DNA of 64,000 nucleotides from Dehalobacter restrictus DSM 9455 (lineage in GTDB: Bacteria; Bacillota; Desulfitobacteriia; Desulfitobacteriales; Syntrophobotulaceae), in contig NZ_CP007033.1 in assembly GCF_000512895.1 (NCBI RefSeq), positions 898,001 through 962,000 of the forward strand. The letters are read 5' to 3'. This document shows, piece after piece, positions 16,361 through 26,560 of this stretch. The notes below the pieces were generated by a model. It was not told the DNA's origin. It searched no databases and was given only the letters and a program-made list of their open reading frames with translations. Numbering within the stretch: position 1 is the first letter of the stretch; every line of letters starts with the position of its first letter. Made by a program: the position numbers and the translations under genes.

Positions 16361-16431
16361 ATTCGTTGTATTATTTGCGGTATGGAAGCATAATTAAAAT
16401 ATACAAAGTTCTCCTGTGAAAGATTGAATTT

Positions 16432-16615
16432 ATGAATTATATCACAACCCGAGAAGCATCAAGATGATGGGGAATTACACAACGGAGGGTTCAGGTGCTT
16501 TGCATTCATGGGAAAATACCCGGTGCTGTCTCTTTGGAAACGCTTGGGCCATATCGGAAATGCACAAAAACCGAGAGATGAAAGGTATAAGAAGAGTAAA
16601 CCGGAAAAGGAATAG
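16432..16615 (+). pseudogene. Decayed excisionase-like HTH gene
   Basis: The translated pieces read MNYITTREASR-stop-WGITQRRVQVLC..GKIPGAVS, then after a frame change GNAWAI, and after another DAQKPRDERYKKSKPEKE. This is the module of the proteins at 2187 and 9010, with one nonsense codon and two frameshifts. It lies directly before sbcD. Confidence 0.75.
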
Positions 16616-16635
16616 AAATTCGGGAGAATGATACA

Positions 16636-17787
16636 ATGAAACTGCTCCATATTGCCGATCTGCATATCGGAAAGCGCGTCAATGAATTTAATATGATTGA
16701 TGATCAGAAATACATACTGGAACAGATCTTGCGAATAACCGACGAGGGAAAACCGGATGGTGTCCTCATCGCTGGGGATGTCTATGATAAGAGCCAGCCT
16801 TCCGTTGAAGCGGTGGAGCTGCTCGACGAGTTCCTGACAAAATTGACTGCATTCGGACAGCCCGTTTTCATGATCAGCGGGAATCATGACTCTCCTGAGC
16901 GATTAGGCTTTGGAAGCCGGATCATGCAGAAAAACGGACTTCATATCGCCGGTGTATTTGATGGTGTTCTGCAAAAGGTATCGCTGGAGGACGAGCATGG
17001 TATCGTCAATATATACTTGCTTCCCTTTCTGAAACCGGCAATGGTAAAACCTTATTTTGAACAGCTAATGGAGTCCTATGACGAAGCTGTGCGCGCGGTC
17101 ATTTCCGCGACGGAAATCAATGCCCAGGAACGAAATATTTTGCTGGCGCATCAATTTGTGATAAGTGGCACACAGCAGCCGGAGCGTTCGGAGTCAGAAA
17201 GCCTGTCTGTAGGTGGTCTGGACAACGTGGACGTTTCCGCCTTTGAGTCTTTCGATTATGTCGCATTAGGCCATCTCCATAGACCACAGAGAATCGGACG
17301 GGATACCGTCCGCTATGCCGGTTCACCTCTAAAATATTCCTTTTCCGAAGTACGTCATCAAAAATCAGTGACATTTGTAGAGCTTGGCGTAAAAGGCGAG
17401 CTTTTAATCCACCAGCTTCCGCTTATCCCTCTGCATGATCTCCGTGAAATCAAAGGGCCGATTGCCGGACTGCTTCGCATTGGACGGGAAGAACCGAAGA
17501 GTGCGGAAGATTACCTCCATGCAACCCTAACGGACGAGGAAGAAATCTATGACGCGATTGGGCAGTTGCGTCAGGTGTATCGTAATCTGATGGTACTGAA
17601 CTTTGAAAACAGCCGCACTAGACAAGCCGTTTCCGCACAGATTGCCGTTTCCGGTGACATTGCCGAAAAAAGCCCGATGGATTTATTTGCGGCATTCTAT
17701 CAGATGCAAAACAACAACGAGCTAACTCCAGAACAAGTCCAGGTAATGGAACGGATTTTTGAACAGGCGGGAGGTGCTGGAGTATGA
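16636..17787 (+). CDS. sbcD: Exonuclease subunit SbcD
   Basis: A 383-residue Mre11/SbcD metallophosphoesterase. Metal-binding motifs are in order: HIADLHIGK (residues 5-13), IAGDVYD (about 45-51), ISGNHDSPER (about 79-88), AHQFV (about 172) and ALGHLHRPQ (about 213). It forms the nuclease subunit of the SbcCD complex, which opens hairpins and processes double-strand ends. Its stop overlaps the sbcC start by four bases. Confidence 0.96.
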   Translation: MKLLHIADLHIGKRVNEFNMIDDQKYILEQILRITDEGKPDGVLIAGDVYDKSQPSVEAVELLDEFLTKLTAFGQPVFMISGNHDSPERLGFGSRIMQKNGLHIAGVFDGVLQKVSLEDEHGIVNIYLLPFLKPAMVKPYFEQLMESYDEAVRAVISATEINAQERNILLAHQFVISGTQQPERSESESLSVGGLDNVDVSAFESFDYVALGHLHRPQRIGRDTVRYAGSPLKYSFSEVRHQKSVTFVELGVKGELLIHQLPLIPLHDLREIKGPIAGLLRIGREEPKSAEDYLHATLTDEEEIYDAIGQLRQVYRNLMVLNFENSRTRQAVSAQIAVSGDIAEKSPMDLFAAFYQMQNNNELTPEQVQVMERIFEQAGGAGV

Positions 17788-20700
17788 AGCCGTTAAAAGT
17801 AGTGATGAGCGCCTTTTGCCCCTATGCCGGCAGAACTGAACTGGATCTGGCAGCATTTGGTGGTCAGGGATTATTTCTCATTACCGGTGATACCGGCGCT
17901 GGAAAGACAACCATTTTTGACGCCATCGCATTTGCACTGTTTGGCGAGGTGAGCGGTTGCACCAGAACCGTGGACACCCTGCGCAGTGATTTTGCAGAGC
18001 CTAATGCTAAGACTTATGTCGAATTTACCTTTCTGCATAAAGACAAGATGTACTCCATAACGCGGAATCCCCGCTATGAGCGGCCCAAAAAGAGCGGCGA
18101 CGGGGTAACGACTGAAAATTCCGATGCCACGCTGCAACTGCCTGACGGAGACATCATCACCGGCTATCGGGATGTTACGGCAGAAATCGTTGAGCTTTTA
18201 GGTATCAACTATCGACAGTTCAAGCAAATTGCTATGATTGCCCAGGGTGAATTTCTCCAGCTTTTGCTTGCGGACAGTAAAGAACGGGGCGATATTTTCC
18301 GGCGTGTATTCAATACCGATCTTTATCAAACTGCGCAACGCTTATTGAAAGACAGTGAACGCGAATCTAAAAAGCGCTGTGAGAGCATTGAGCAGAGCAT
18401 CTTTCAATATATCTCTGGAATCGCCTGTCCTGAAAGTGAGCAAGGGCAGATACTATCCGCGAAGATAGGCACAGCTACCATACATACCGCGGAGGATATC
18501 CTGTCAGAATTACAGGCTTTGATCACAGTGGACACAACTCTTCGGGATAGCTTAAAGCAGCAGGTAGATAAACTGGATAAGGATCTTGCTTCGCAGATTG
18601 CCATAATCATGCAGGCCCAATATATTAATCAAGCCTTTAACGATTTGAAGATCGTCCAAGAAAAGCGGAACGCTCTGATCGAGCGTCAAGGGGAACATAA
18701 CGTTCAGAAGAAAATGTTGCAGGACGCGGAAAAAGCGCTATATATCGTCTCTCCCCTGGAAGCCGCATTTTTGCGGGAGCAGGAGGCCGAACAGAAATTA
18801 ACACAGAGCATCATGGCACTGGATATTGAAATACAGGCACAGATAAAAGACCTGGAAACAGTACAAACGGCCTACCAAGCAGAGAAAGAAAAGGAACCGG
18901 AGCGGGAAAAGCTTGCTTCCGCAATTGATCGGCTTACAAAAATGCTTCCCCAGTATGAAGCTTCCGAGCTACTTGAAAGAGAATTGGAAAAACTGACGGA
19001 AAAGCAATCGGCAGTTTGTGCGGCGCTGGGAGAACTCCAACAGCAAAAAGCGGATCTTTTGGAGCAGAAAAATAACCTCAATCAAGAATTGGAGCGGCTT
19101 GCGGACATAGAGGCAAAAGCGGCAGTCTGTGAGCAGGAAGCAAAACAACTGCAAGCCACTCAATCCGGATTGCTTGATCTACAGAATTTTTTATCCGGGC
19201 TCAGCAAATTACAAAGTGAGAGCGCCAGGCTGCAGCAGCAGTTCACTAGTGCACAAGGGGCATTCCAAACCGTTAATACAGTTTATATGGAAAAAGAAAC
19301 TGCTTTTTTCCGTGAACAGGCGGGACTTCTGGCGGCATCACTGGAAGATGGAAATCCCTGCCCTGTATGTGGTTCCACTGTTCACCCCAACAAGGCAACG
19401 CTGGGCGCGGATGCTCCTATCGAGGCAGAGCTGAATGAATTAAAACAAAAAAGTGACCTTGCCCGGCAGAATATGCAGGAAGCCAGCGAACAGTCGGCTG
19501 CAAAGCTGGCGGAAGTCAAACTGGCGCGGGAACAGTTGGTACATGCTGCCGGAGCATATTTCCCCGATGTCGATAAGAGCATCATGCAGGAGCAACTTGC
19601 GACCCTGATCGAATCAGCCTTAGCAGAAAGCAGGCAAAAAAAGAAAGAGAATGACGATCACTATCTCCAATTGAAAAAACAAGTCTCTCGTAAAAACCAA
19701 TCTAAGGAACAACTTGCATCTTTAGAGGGATCCTTACAGACCAACGAGGAAGCAACGACTCAGAACGAACAACAGAAAAATAACATCATCTCAGATATTG
19801 CTTCCAAGACCGGAGAACTCAAGGTGCTGAAATCCTCTTTGGAGTATGCAGACCGCCAACAGGCTGTGGCATCTATAGAAGAATGGACGGGAAATCTAAA
19901 TTCTTTGAAAGAAGCTTTCAGGCAAGCTGAAGAAGCATATCATGCACTTCAAAACAAGTTGGAGGGGAACCAAACTCTTCTTAGCGACCAGAGAGAAAGA
20001 CTGAGCAACACCATCCAAACAAAACAACAGGCACTGGCAGCTTACACAAAAAAGCTGTCTGAATGTGATTTTCCCAATGAAGAAGCCTATCATAGCGCAT
20101 TGAAAACAGAATCGGAAATCAGCGAGTTAAAACATTCTATCGACCAGTATCAGAATGAAGTCCAAGCTGTAGAACAGGATTTACGGAGGCTTTTCAAAGA
20201 AACCGAAAACAAGCAGAAGCAGGATATGGAACAGCTTGAAGCCGCAAAACAAAAGCTGGAGCAGGAAAAAAGGAAGGCGGATGAATCTATTCGGACGCTG
20301 ATAGCGCGGTTGGGAACCAATGAACCGATTACAAAAGCTTTCGGCAGAGCAATCTCAGACGCAGCTATCTATCAACAGGAATACCTCCTTCTGAGCAATC
20401 TTTCAAAAACGGCGAACGGCGAGTTGGGCGGCAAACAAAAGCTGGCTTTTGAGCAGTATGTACAGGCTTCATACTTTAACCAGATTCTTATTGAGGCAAA
20501 CAAGCGGCTGAAGATTATGACAAACAGCCGGTTTGAGCTTCTGCGCAGAGAAGACGCGGCAGATCTCCGTGCTCAGACCGGACTGGAAATTGATGTTTTG
20601 GATCATTATACCGGCCGGATACGTTCGGTAAAGTCGCTGTCCGGCGGAGAATCCTTTAAAGCATCCCTGTCCCTAGCGCTGGGACTTTCTGACGTGATTC

Positions 20701-20927
20701 AAAGCTATGCCGGCGGCGTGGAAATCGATACATTGTTTATTGATGAAGGCTTTGGAGCACTGGATACCGAGTCATTAGAGCAGGCAATGCAGACACTTAT
20801 AGGTCTTGCGGCGGGAAATCGTCTGGTCGGCATAATTTCTCATGTGAGTGAGCTGAAAGAGCGGATTGACCGGCAGGTTGTGATTATGAAGAGTAATAGG
20901 GGAAGTAGTATTAATCTCATTTCTTGA
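17784..20927 (+). CDS. sbcC: Exonuclease subunit SbcC (Rad50-like ATPase)
   Basis: A 1047-residue Rad50-like SMC ATPase. Walker A GDTGAGKTT lies near residue 35, long coiled coils flank a zinc hook CPVCG near residues 526-530, the signature LSGGESFKASLSLALGLSDVIQ lies near residue 952, and Walker B TLFIDEGFGALD near 985. Both halves of the ATPase and the hook are intact. It partners SbcD, with translational coupling to it. Confidence 0.97.
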   Translation: MKPLKVVMSAFCPYAGRTELDLAAFGGQGLFLITGDTGAGKTTIFDAIAFALFGEVSGCTRTVDTLRSDFAEPNAKTYVEFTFLHKDKMYSITRNPRYERPKKSGDGVTTENSDATLQLPDGDIITGYRDVTAEIVELLGINYRQFKQIAMIAQGEFLQLLLADSKERGDIFRRVFNTDLYQTAQRLLKDSERESKKRCESIEQSIFQYISGIACPESEQGQILSAKIGTATIHTAEDILSELQALITVDTTLRDSLKQQVDKLDKDLASQIAIIMQAQYINQAFNDLKIVQEKRNALIERQGEHNVQKKMLQDAEKALYIVSPLEAAFLREQEAEQKLTQSIMALDIEIQAQIKDLETVQTAYQAEKEKEPEREKLASAIDRLTKMLPQYEASELLERELEKLTEKQSAVCAALGELQQQKADLLEQKNNLNQELERLADIEAKAAVCEQEAKQLQATQSGLLDLQNFLSGLSKLQSESARLQQQFTSAQGAFQTVNTVYMEKETAFFREQAGLLAASLEDGNPCPVCGSTVHPNKATLGADAPIEAELNELKQKSDLARQNMQEASEQSAAKLAEVKLAREQLVHAAGAYFPDVDKSIMQEQLATLIESALAESRQKKKENDDHYLQLKKQVSRKNQSKEQLASLEGSLQTNEEATTQNEQQKNNIISDIASKTGELKVLKSSLEYADRQQAVASIEEWTGNLNSLKEAFRQAEEAYHALQNKLEGNQTLLSDQRERLSNTIQTKQQALAAYTKKLSECDFPNEEAYHSALKTESEISELKHSIDQYQNEVQAVEQDLRRLFKETENKQKQDMEQLEAAKQKLEQEKRKADESIRTLIARLGTNEPITKAFGRAISDAAIYQQEYLLLSNLSKTANGELGGKQKLAFEQYVQASYFNQILIEANKRLKIMTNSRFELLRREDAADLRAQTGLEIDVLDHYTGRIRSVKSLSGGESFKASLSLALGLSDVIQSYAGGVEIDTLFIDEGFGALDTESLEQAMQTLIGLAAGNRLVGIISHVSELKERIDRQVVIMKSNRGSSINLIS

Positions 20928-21279
20928 AAAAATCGAGAAGAAAACTTCCGGCTGGCCTAAGTAGCGTGTTTAGCCCGATGCTTATTTTAAAAATGGTGTA
21001 TTAATAAATTAGAAGTGCTGCTATTGAATCCACCAGGGAGAGAGAAAGGAGCATGTTTAAAATGACAGAATTAAAAAATATATGCAGGTAATAATTTAAT
21101 TTATGTGCAAAGTAATATATAAGATAAATAAGTTGTTCATGCAGGATCTCGGCATCCACCTGAAATAGTCTGTATGAGTTAATTTCTGCCGAAATTGAGG
21201 AGTATCCGTGAATAGATTCTTAGAAGATTAGCCAAATACATATGTATGCTCAATGAGAATAGGAGGATTGCAGGCTATA
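20928..21279. other. Gene-poor stretch after sbcC
   Basis: No complete gene seen. Only very short frames with ribosome-binding-like sites occur (for example an eight-codon frame at about 21061), and these look like decayed sequence. It merges into recognisable pseudogenes further on. Confidence 0.4.
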
Positions 21280-21393
21280 ATGAATAATAAAAAAACAATC
21301 ATTATTACTGGAGCAAATTCAGGACTTGGGTTATCATGCGCTAAAATGGGTAATGGATATTTGCATATCAATGCTGGAGGCTGTGCAATGTAG
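21280..21393 (+). pseudogene. Fragment of a short-chain dehydrogenase gene
   Basis: After an AGGAGG site and ATG the frame reads MNNKKTIIITGANSGLGLSCAK, the TGxxxGxG nucleotide-binding start of short-chain dehydrogenases, and stops after 37 codons. The rest of the roughly 250-residue gene is missing. Confidence 0.65.
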
Positions 21394-21432
21394 TAATAAG
21401 TTAAATGCCACAACAGCAGTAGGAGATTAAAA

Positions 21433-21618
21433 GGTGGAAATTTTAATTCCCCCGAATTCGAGGGAATTAAAAACGAAGCGGGATTAAACCGTTTTGTATC
21501 AAATATGGAGAACCTGAATGCTGTATTCATTGGCGAAGGCATGTCGTTTTTTACGCACTTAAGGCACGTTGAGTGTATAATTCTGATGACGAATAGTGGT
21601 TCTAAGGCAGAAAGGTAG
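21433..21618 (+). pseudogene. Second KilA-N domain relic
   Basis: The frame reads GGNFNSPEFEGIKNEAGLNRF followed at once by VSNMENLNAVFIGEGMS. The first block is the central KilA-N motif and the second is from the C-terminal part of the same family, joined by an internal deletion. It resembles the relic at 15988 but keeps different pieces. Confidence 0.6.
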
Positions 21619-21687
21619 GTTCTATCACAAGATGTAGTGGTTAGAGACCGATTTTGAAGCGAAAAATGAGCAAAAAAGACTTTTAGA

Positions 21688-21745
21688 CAGACATAAGCGG
21701 AGCTTTTGGGTCGGGATATCGTCACGAATATGTAAAACTACCTTT
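21688..21745 (-). repeat. Short coding relic shared with 52252-52310
   Basis: Read on the minus strand, this segment encodes LHIRDDIPTQKLRLCLS and the segment at 52252-52310 encodes RHIRDDLPTQKLRLCLS. The nucleotide differences are largely synonymous, so both are relics of one protein family rather than a DNA repeat. The family was not recognised. Confidence 0.45.
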
Positions 21746-21928
21746 TTCCTGGTTTGCCGTTTAAGAAGTTTGGAAGCATTGTAAGCGTACTATCTTACTC
21801 CGTTTGGACATTGAAGCAACAGGTGAAAAAAATAAAAGGTGGATTGATAGGGCATTTGGTGTATAATTCTCTGTCTTTGAATGTATAATACGCATAATAA
21901 TTGGGTCGAGTTTACAGGGGTGATTACC

Positions 21929-22651
21929 ATGAACGATAATATCATCAGTATTTTAGATATTGTGCTCAGAAGCATACTTTCAGTTATTATCTTATTTTTG
22001 TTAACTCACTTACTGGGAAAAAAACAACTCTCTCAATTAAGCTTTTTTGATTACACAATAGGCATTTCTATTGGTTCTATTGCTGCATCTTTAGCAATAG
22101 ATAATGAAATTCCTTATTTACACGGAATACTCGGAATTCTTATTTATGGCAGCTTTGTATTACTGTCTTCTTATGTATCCCGGAGAAGTATCCGGGCCAG
22201 AAAATTTTTATGTGGAGTGCCGACGATTTTAATACAGAATGGCAAATTGATCGAACAAAACTTAAAGAAAGCCAGATTTCATATCAATGAAGTAATGGAG
22301 GAATGCAGGAACAAAGGTGCATTTAGTATTAGCGATGTAGAAAACGCAATCCTTGAGACAAGCGGCCAAGTCAGTATTCAACTTAAAGCACAAAAACAAC
22401 CTTTAACACCTGAAGATATGAATATAAATACTTCCGCTAAAGGTATTGCTGCCAACCTGATTATTGACGGAACAGTCTTAAAAAAACATCTCAGCCTTGT
22501 GAACCGGGATGAAAAGTGGTTAACTCATGAATTGAAGAAACAAAAGATTAATTCGGTGCAAGAAGTTTTACTGGGGTCTCTTGATTATGACGGCACATTG
22601 CATATAGACCTAAAAAACAATGATCCAGTCCCTTTTGACGTACTCGAATAA
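21929..22651 (+). CDS. DUF421 family membrane protein (YetF/YdfS type)
   Basis: The ATG at 21929 after GGGGTGATTACC gives 240 residues. Three membrane helices occupy the first 90 residues (with LGKKQLSQLSFFDYTIGISIGSIAASLAID), then a soluble domain: GVPTILIQNGKLIEQNLKKARFHINEVMEECRNKGAFSISDVENAILETSGQVSI. This is the DUF421 pattern of Bacillus YetF, YdfS and related spore or membrane proteins. The biochemical role is unknown. Confidence 0.85.
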   Translation: MNDNIISILDIVLRSILSVIILFLLTHLLGKKQLSQLSFFDYTIGISIGSIAASLAIDNEIPYLHGILGILIYGSFVLLSSYVSRRSIRARKFLCGVPTILIQNGKLIEQNLKKARFHINEVMEECRNKGAFSISDVENAILETSGQVSIQLKAQKQPLTPEDMNINTSAKGIAANLIIDGTVLKKHLSLVNRDEKWLTHELKKQKINSVQEVLLGSLDYDGTLHIDLKNNDPVPFDVLE

Positions 22652-22753
22652 GCGTTATTCTGTTCGAGCTTTGAATAAACATAGCTCCATATAAACTCCG
22701 TATAAACAAGGTAATTGACAAAGTCATTACATCCATAATAGAATGTCGGTAAG

Positions 22754-22850
22754 CTTCCAAGACTGGCGGACATATGGGTTGAACCATAAGGGATTGGAAG
22801 AGTTCAAACGTCGACCGCCTGGGCAGTATAAATATTGTCCAGGTTTTTTT
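22754..22850 (+). promoter_or_regulatory. ZTP (pfl-type) riboswitch with terminator
   Basis: The leader of pflB has the hallmark pieces in order: an outer CTTCC/GGAAG stem, GACTGGCGGACATATGGG with AACCATA, and the pseudoknot segment CCGCCTGGGCA at about 22816. The last segment is part of a hairpin (CCTGGGCAG with TTGTCCAGG) followed by eight T, so ligand binding would break the terminator. Such riboswitches sense ZTP/ZMP, the signal of folate shortage, and were first described upstream of pfl genes. Confidence 0.88.
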
Positions 22851-22904
22851 ATTTTCTGAGTCACCCTCATAAAATTCAGAACCTGGCAAATCAGGAGGAT
22901 TAAA

Positions 22905-25139
22905 ATGATGAATAATACAGGATGGGAAAACTTCAAAGGCGGCAGATGGCAGCAGGAAATTGATGTTAGGGACTTCATACAAGCAAATTACCAGCCTTAT
23001 GAAGGTGATGAAACTTTTTTAACGGAGATAACGAATCGGACGCAGCATATCCTAGAGAAACTTTCAAGGCTGCAAAAGCTTGAGAAGGAATTCGGCGGCG
23101 TGCTGGATATCGATACCTCAACGGTTTCTTCATTGCTAAGCTATGCGCCGGGCTTTCTGGACAAGGAAAAGGAACTCATCGTTGGCATTCAGACCAACAG
23201 GCCGTTAAAAAGAGGAGTCAATCCTTTTGGCGGGATCAATATGGCCAGGAAAGCCTGCAAGGCTTATGGCTATACCATGGATGAGAAAATCGAAAGAGAG
23301 TTCTTTTACAAGACGACGCACAATGACGGCGTTTTCCGTGTTTACACCGATGAAATGAAGGAAGCCCGCAGGAGCGGAGTCATTACCGGATTGCCGGATG
23401 CCTATGGACGGGGAAGGATCATCGGGGACTACAGGCGTGTAGCACTATATGGCGTTGACAGGCTGATTGCAGGGAAAAAAGAAGATAAGCGCAAAAAAGG
23501 TCAGTTACTGATGGACATGGAGAATATCAAAGTAAGCGAGGAATTGTACAAGCAGATCGATTTTTTAGAAAAGCTGAAAAAGATGGCGGAGCTTTATGGT
23601 TTCGATATATCCCAACCAGCCGCAGATTTTAAAGAGGCGGTTCAGTGGTTATATTTTGGCTATCTTGGCGCGATTAAGGAGCAGAATGGCGCCGCCATGT
23701 CCCTGGGAAGGGTCAGCACATTTCTGGATATCTATGCTCAGCGGGATATTGATCAGCAAAGATTGACCGAACAGCAGGTCCAGGAGATCATAGACGATTT
23801 CATCATTAAACTGAGAATGGCCCGGCATCTTCGGACACCAGAATACAACGAGCTTTTTGCCGGGGATCCCATGTGGATCACAGAGGCTATCGGAGGTATG
23901 GGCGAGGACGGAAGGACGCTGGTTACTAAAATGTCCTACCGTTTCTTGCATACGCTATATAATCTGGGACTGGCACCCGAGCCTAACCTAACTGTGCTGT
24001 GGTCCGCGGTGCTGCCGGAGGCTTTTAAACGTTATTGCGCCAAGGTGTCTATCGATACCGACTCTATTCAGTATGAGAACGACGATGTAATGCGTCCTTT
24101 ATATGGGGACGACTATGGGATCGCCTGTTGCGTATCGGCGATGAAGATAGGCAAGCAAATGCAGTATTTCGGAGCACGCTGCAACTTGCCAAAGATGTTG
24201 CTTATGGCTTTAAACGGCGGAAGGGATGAAATCACCGGCAAACAGGTCGGGCCTGTATCCGAAGGGGTTAAGGACAGTTTGCTGGAATACGAGGATGTCA
24301 TGAAGCGGTTCGCTTTTTATCAGGGATGGCTCGCCAGGCTGTATGTCAATACCATGAATGTCATCCATTATATGCATGACCAGTATGCCTACGAAAAGCT
24401 GCAGATGGCATTGCATGACACGGATGTCGAACGCTTTATGGCTTTCGGAATCGCCGGACTTTCCGTGGTTGCGGATTCTTTGAGTGCGATCAGGTATGCC
24501 AAAGTCCGGGCAGCCAGAAACGAAAAGGGCCTGATCCAGGACTTTGAAATAGATGGAGAATACCCGCGGTTTGGCAATGATGACGACCGTGTGGACTCGA
24601 TTGCTGCAGAGCTAACAGAGGATTTTATCGGGGAACTGAGAAAGACGCCTGCTTACAGGAACGCCGTACACACCCTTTCGGTGCTGACAATTACCTCCAA
24701 TGTGGTCTACGGCAAAAAGACAGGTGCAACCCCGGACGGAAGGAAAAAGGGCGAAGCTTTTGCTCCCGGTGCTAATCCGATGCACAACAGAGAGGCAAAC
24801 GGGGCGCTTGCATCATTGAATTCTGTTTCAAAGCTTCCGTATGAAGCCTGCCGGGACGGGATATCCTGTACTTTTTCCATAACTCCTTCCACCATCGGCA
24901 AGAACCCTGAGGAACAGAAGAGCAACCTGGTAGCGGTCCTAGACGGCTATTTTGATATGAAGGCCCATCACATCAATATTAACGTTTTGAACCGTGAACA
25001 ACTGATTGATGCTATGGAGCATCCGGAACACTATCCCAACCTGACGATACGCGTATCGGGTTATGCAGTCAACTTCAACAAGCTAAGCCGTCAGCAGCAG
25101 CAGGAGGTCATCAGTAGGACCTACCATGAAAGGCTGTGA
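22905..25139 (+). CDS. pflB: Formate C-acetyltransferase (pyruvate formate-lyase)
   Basis: A 744-residue glycyl-radical enzyme that converts pyruvate and CoA to acetyl-CoA and formate. The active-site cysteine pair is in IACCVSAM near residues 407-408, and the radical glycine is in [12 protein letters not shown] near residue 719. The N-terminal [17 protein letters not shown] is typical. An AGGAGG site precedes the ATG. It lies 12 bases before its activase gene and behind a ZTP riboswitch. Confidence 0.97.
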   Translation: MMNNTGWENFKGGRWQQEIDVRDFIQANYQPYEGDETFLTEITNRTQHILEKLSRLQKLEKEFGGVLDIDTSTVSSLLSYAPGFLDKEKELIVGIQTNRPLKRGVNPFGGINMARKACKAYGYTMDEKIEREFFYKTTHNDGVFRVYTDEMKEARRSGVITGLPDAYGRGRIIGDYRRVALYGVDRLIAGKKEDKRKKGQLLMDMENIKVSEELYKQIDFLEKLKKMAELYGFDISQPAADFKEAVQWLYFGYLGAIKEQNGAAMSLGRVSTFLDIYAQRDIDQQRLTEQQVQEIIDDFIIKLRMARHLRTPEYNELFAGDPMWITEAIGGMGEDGRTLVTKMSYRFLHTLYNLGLAPEPNLTVLWSAVLPEAFKRYCAKVSIDTDSIQYENDDVMRPLYGDDYGIACCVSAMKIGKQMQYFGARCNLPKMLLMALNGGRDEITGKQVGPVSEGVKDSLLEYEDVMKRFAFYQGWLARLYVNTMNVIHYMHDQYAYEKLQMALHDTDVERFMAFGIAGLSVVADSLSAIRYAKVRAARNEKGLIQDFEIDGEYPRFGNDDDRVDSIAAELTEDFIGELRKTPAYRNAVHTLSVLTITSNVVYGKKTGATPDGRKKGEAFAPGANPMHNREANGALASLNSVSKLPYEACRDGISCTFSITPSTIGKNPEEQKSNLVAVLDGYFDMKAHHININVLNREQLIDAMEHPEHYPNLTIRVSGYAVNFNKLSRQQQQEVISRTYHERL

Positions 25140-25151
25140 GGCAGTAAGCAG

Positions 25152-25913
25152 ATGAGCGGTAAAGCGGAAGAGATAGGAAAGACGGGAAGGATACACTCCA
25201 TTGAGACCCTTGGAGGAGCGGATGGACCTGGATTGAGAATGGTTATTTTCATGCAGGGATGTCCATTACGCTGTATCTATTGCCATAATCCCGATACTTG
25301 GGACAGGAATGGGGGGAGGGAGTTCACTGCGGGAGCTTTGGTGCAAAAAGCGATGCGTTACCGCACTTACTTTGGCCGGGAAGGCGGTGTCACGCTTTCC
25401 GGCGGAGAGCCGCTTATGCAGCCCCTTTTTGCGGCAGAACTGTTTAAACAGCTTAAAAAGGCCGGTATCAACACGGCTCTGGATACTGCCGGTACGACAC
25501 CGTCGGAGGAGGTAGCCGAGGTGCTGGCAAATACCGACACGGTCCTGCTGGATATCAAAATGCCGGATCAAGAGCGGTATGATCAATATATCGGAGGCAG
25601 TCTAAGTACGACAATGAATTTTCTGCAGGCAGCTTCGGCGGCAGGCTGTCGGATATGGATACGGCACGTGGTGATACCGGGCATTAACGACAAGAAAGAT
25701 GATATCGGCAGCCTGTGTAGCCTTATTCATGATAGCGGAGTAGCTGTGGAACGAATGGAACTGCTACCTTATCACAGGATGGGTATTGAAAAATATAAGC
25801 TGCTGGGACTGTCATACCGGCTGGCCGATGTTCAGGAACTCGAAGAAGGAAGACTTGCCGAGTTGCTGAAGTATTGCTCCAAAGAGCTGCCGGAAACTGC
25901 TCCGGGCTATTAA
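25152..25913 (+). CDS. pflA: Pyruvate formate-lyase activating enzyme
   Basis: A radical SAM protein of 253 residues with the cluster motif C37-x3-C41-x2-C44 in MQGCPLRCIYCHNPDTW. Further typical segments are GGVTLSGGEPLMQP and DTAGT, and LLDIKMPDQERYDQYIGG. It makes the glycyl radical on PflB. It is co-transcribed with pflB. Confidence 0.96.
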   Translation: MSGKAEEIGKTGRIHSIETLGGADGPGLRMVIFMQGCPLRCIYCHNPDTWDRNGGREFTAGALVQKAMRYRTYFGREGGVTLSGGEPLMQPLFAAELFKQLKKAGINTALDTAGTTPSEEVAEVLANTDTVLLDIKMPDQERYDQYIGGSLSTTMNFLQAASAAGCRIWIRHVVIPGINDKKDDIGSLCSLIHDSGVAVERMELLPYHRMGIEKYKLLGLSYRLADVQELEEGRLAELLKYCSKELPETAPGY

Positions 25914-26011
25914 AAAATGAAAACGTTAAACGGAGCTCTTCTAATATCCGAATAGTTTAATGCCTTAATGGATATCCTAAGCTTGCATATAATATAAAGG
26001 GGATTGCAGTA

Positions 26012-26494
26012 ATGCCAATTTTTTTGTTGCATCCGTTCTATGCTGCGACTTTTATTTTACTCTTAATCGTTATTGTGCCAAAAAAAGATATTCAGCGATT
26101 GTCCTTGTTTGGTGTTGTCTTAGGCGGGATGATGGATTCTATTGTCCACGCTTTTGGATATTTTACCGGACTATTTTCTTGGACGAATTTTGGCCCTTTT
26201 GGCTTCATTGGTGTTCATCTTTTTGCCAATATTGCCTGGACAGCATTTTTCATTATTTATCTTTATTATTTACCAAGACAAAGGCCGTTTTATTATATTT
26301 CTATAGCAGCAGGAGTCTTTGCTTCGATCTTATACTATAATTTATTGCTTGATATAGGGATTTTCAAGGCTTCCAGCAGATTAATTCTGCCGCTGATCGG
26401 TTTTACGGTCTGGTTTTTTGTTGCCACCTGGGCATTTTTAAAATGGAGCCATTTTGTCGAGGATAAAAGCAGAGAGAAAATGTATCCCTACTAA
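26012..26494 (+). CDS. Membrane protein of unknown function
   Basis: A 160-residue protein with about five hydrophobic helices and short loops (FYAATFILLLIVIVP, LFANIAWTAFFIIYLYYLPRQ, YYISIAAGVFASILYYNLLL, LILPLIGFTVWFFVATWAFLKW). The ATG follows AAAGGGG. A hairpin terminator overlaps its stop. Family not identified with confidence. Confidence 0.6.
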   Translation: MPIFLLHPFYAATFILLLIVIVPKKDIQRLSLFGVVLGGMMDSIVHAFGYFTGLFSWTNFGPFGFIGVHLFANIAWTAFFIIYLYYLPRQRPFYYISIAAGVFASILYYNLLLDIGIFKASSRLILPLIGFTVWFFVATWAFLKWSHFVEDKSREKMYPY

Positions 26495-26526
26495 GCATTG
26501 CGATTAAGCAATGCTTGCGGCTTTTT
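26493..26526 (+). terminator. Terminator after the membrane protein gene
   Basis: Eight-base-pair stem AGCATTGC with GCAATGCT, including the stop codon, followed a few bases later by TTTTT. Confidence 0.6.
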
Positions 26527-26560
26527 CATATTAATAATTCATTTTGCAGAGAGTGGGTGA

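Noticed and set aside
21228-21725. 165-codon minus-strand frame in the region after sbcC
   Set aside because: No start signal or recognisable domain; the region is better explained by relic genes in other frames on both strands.
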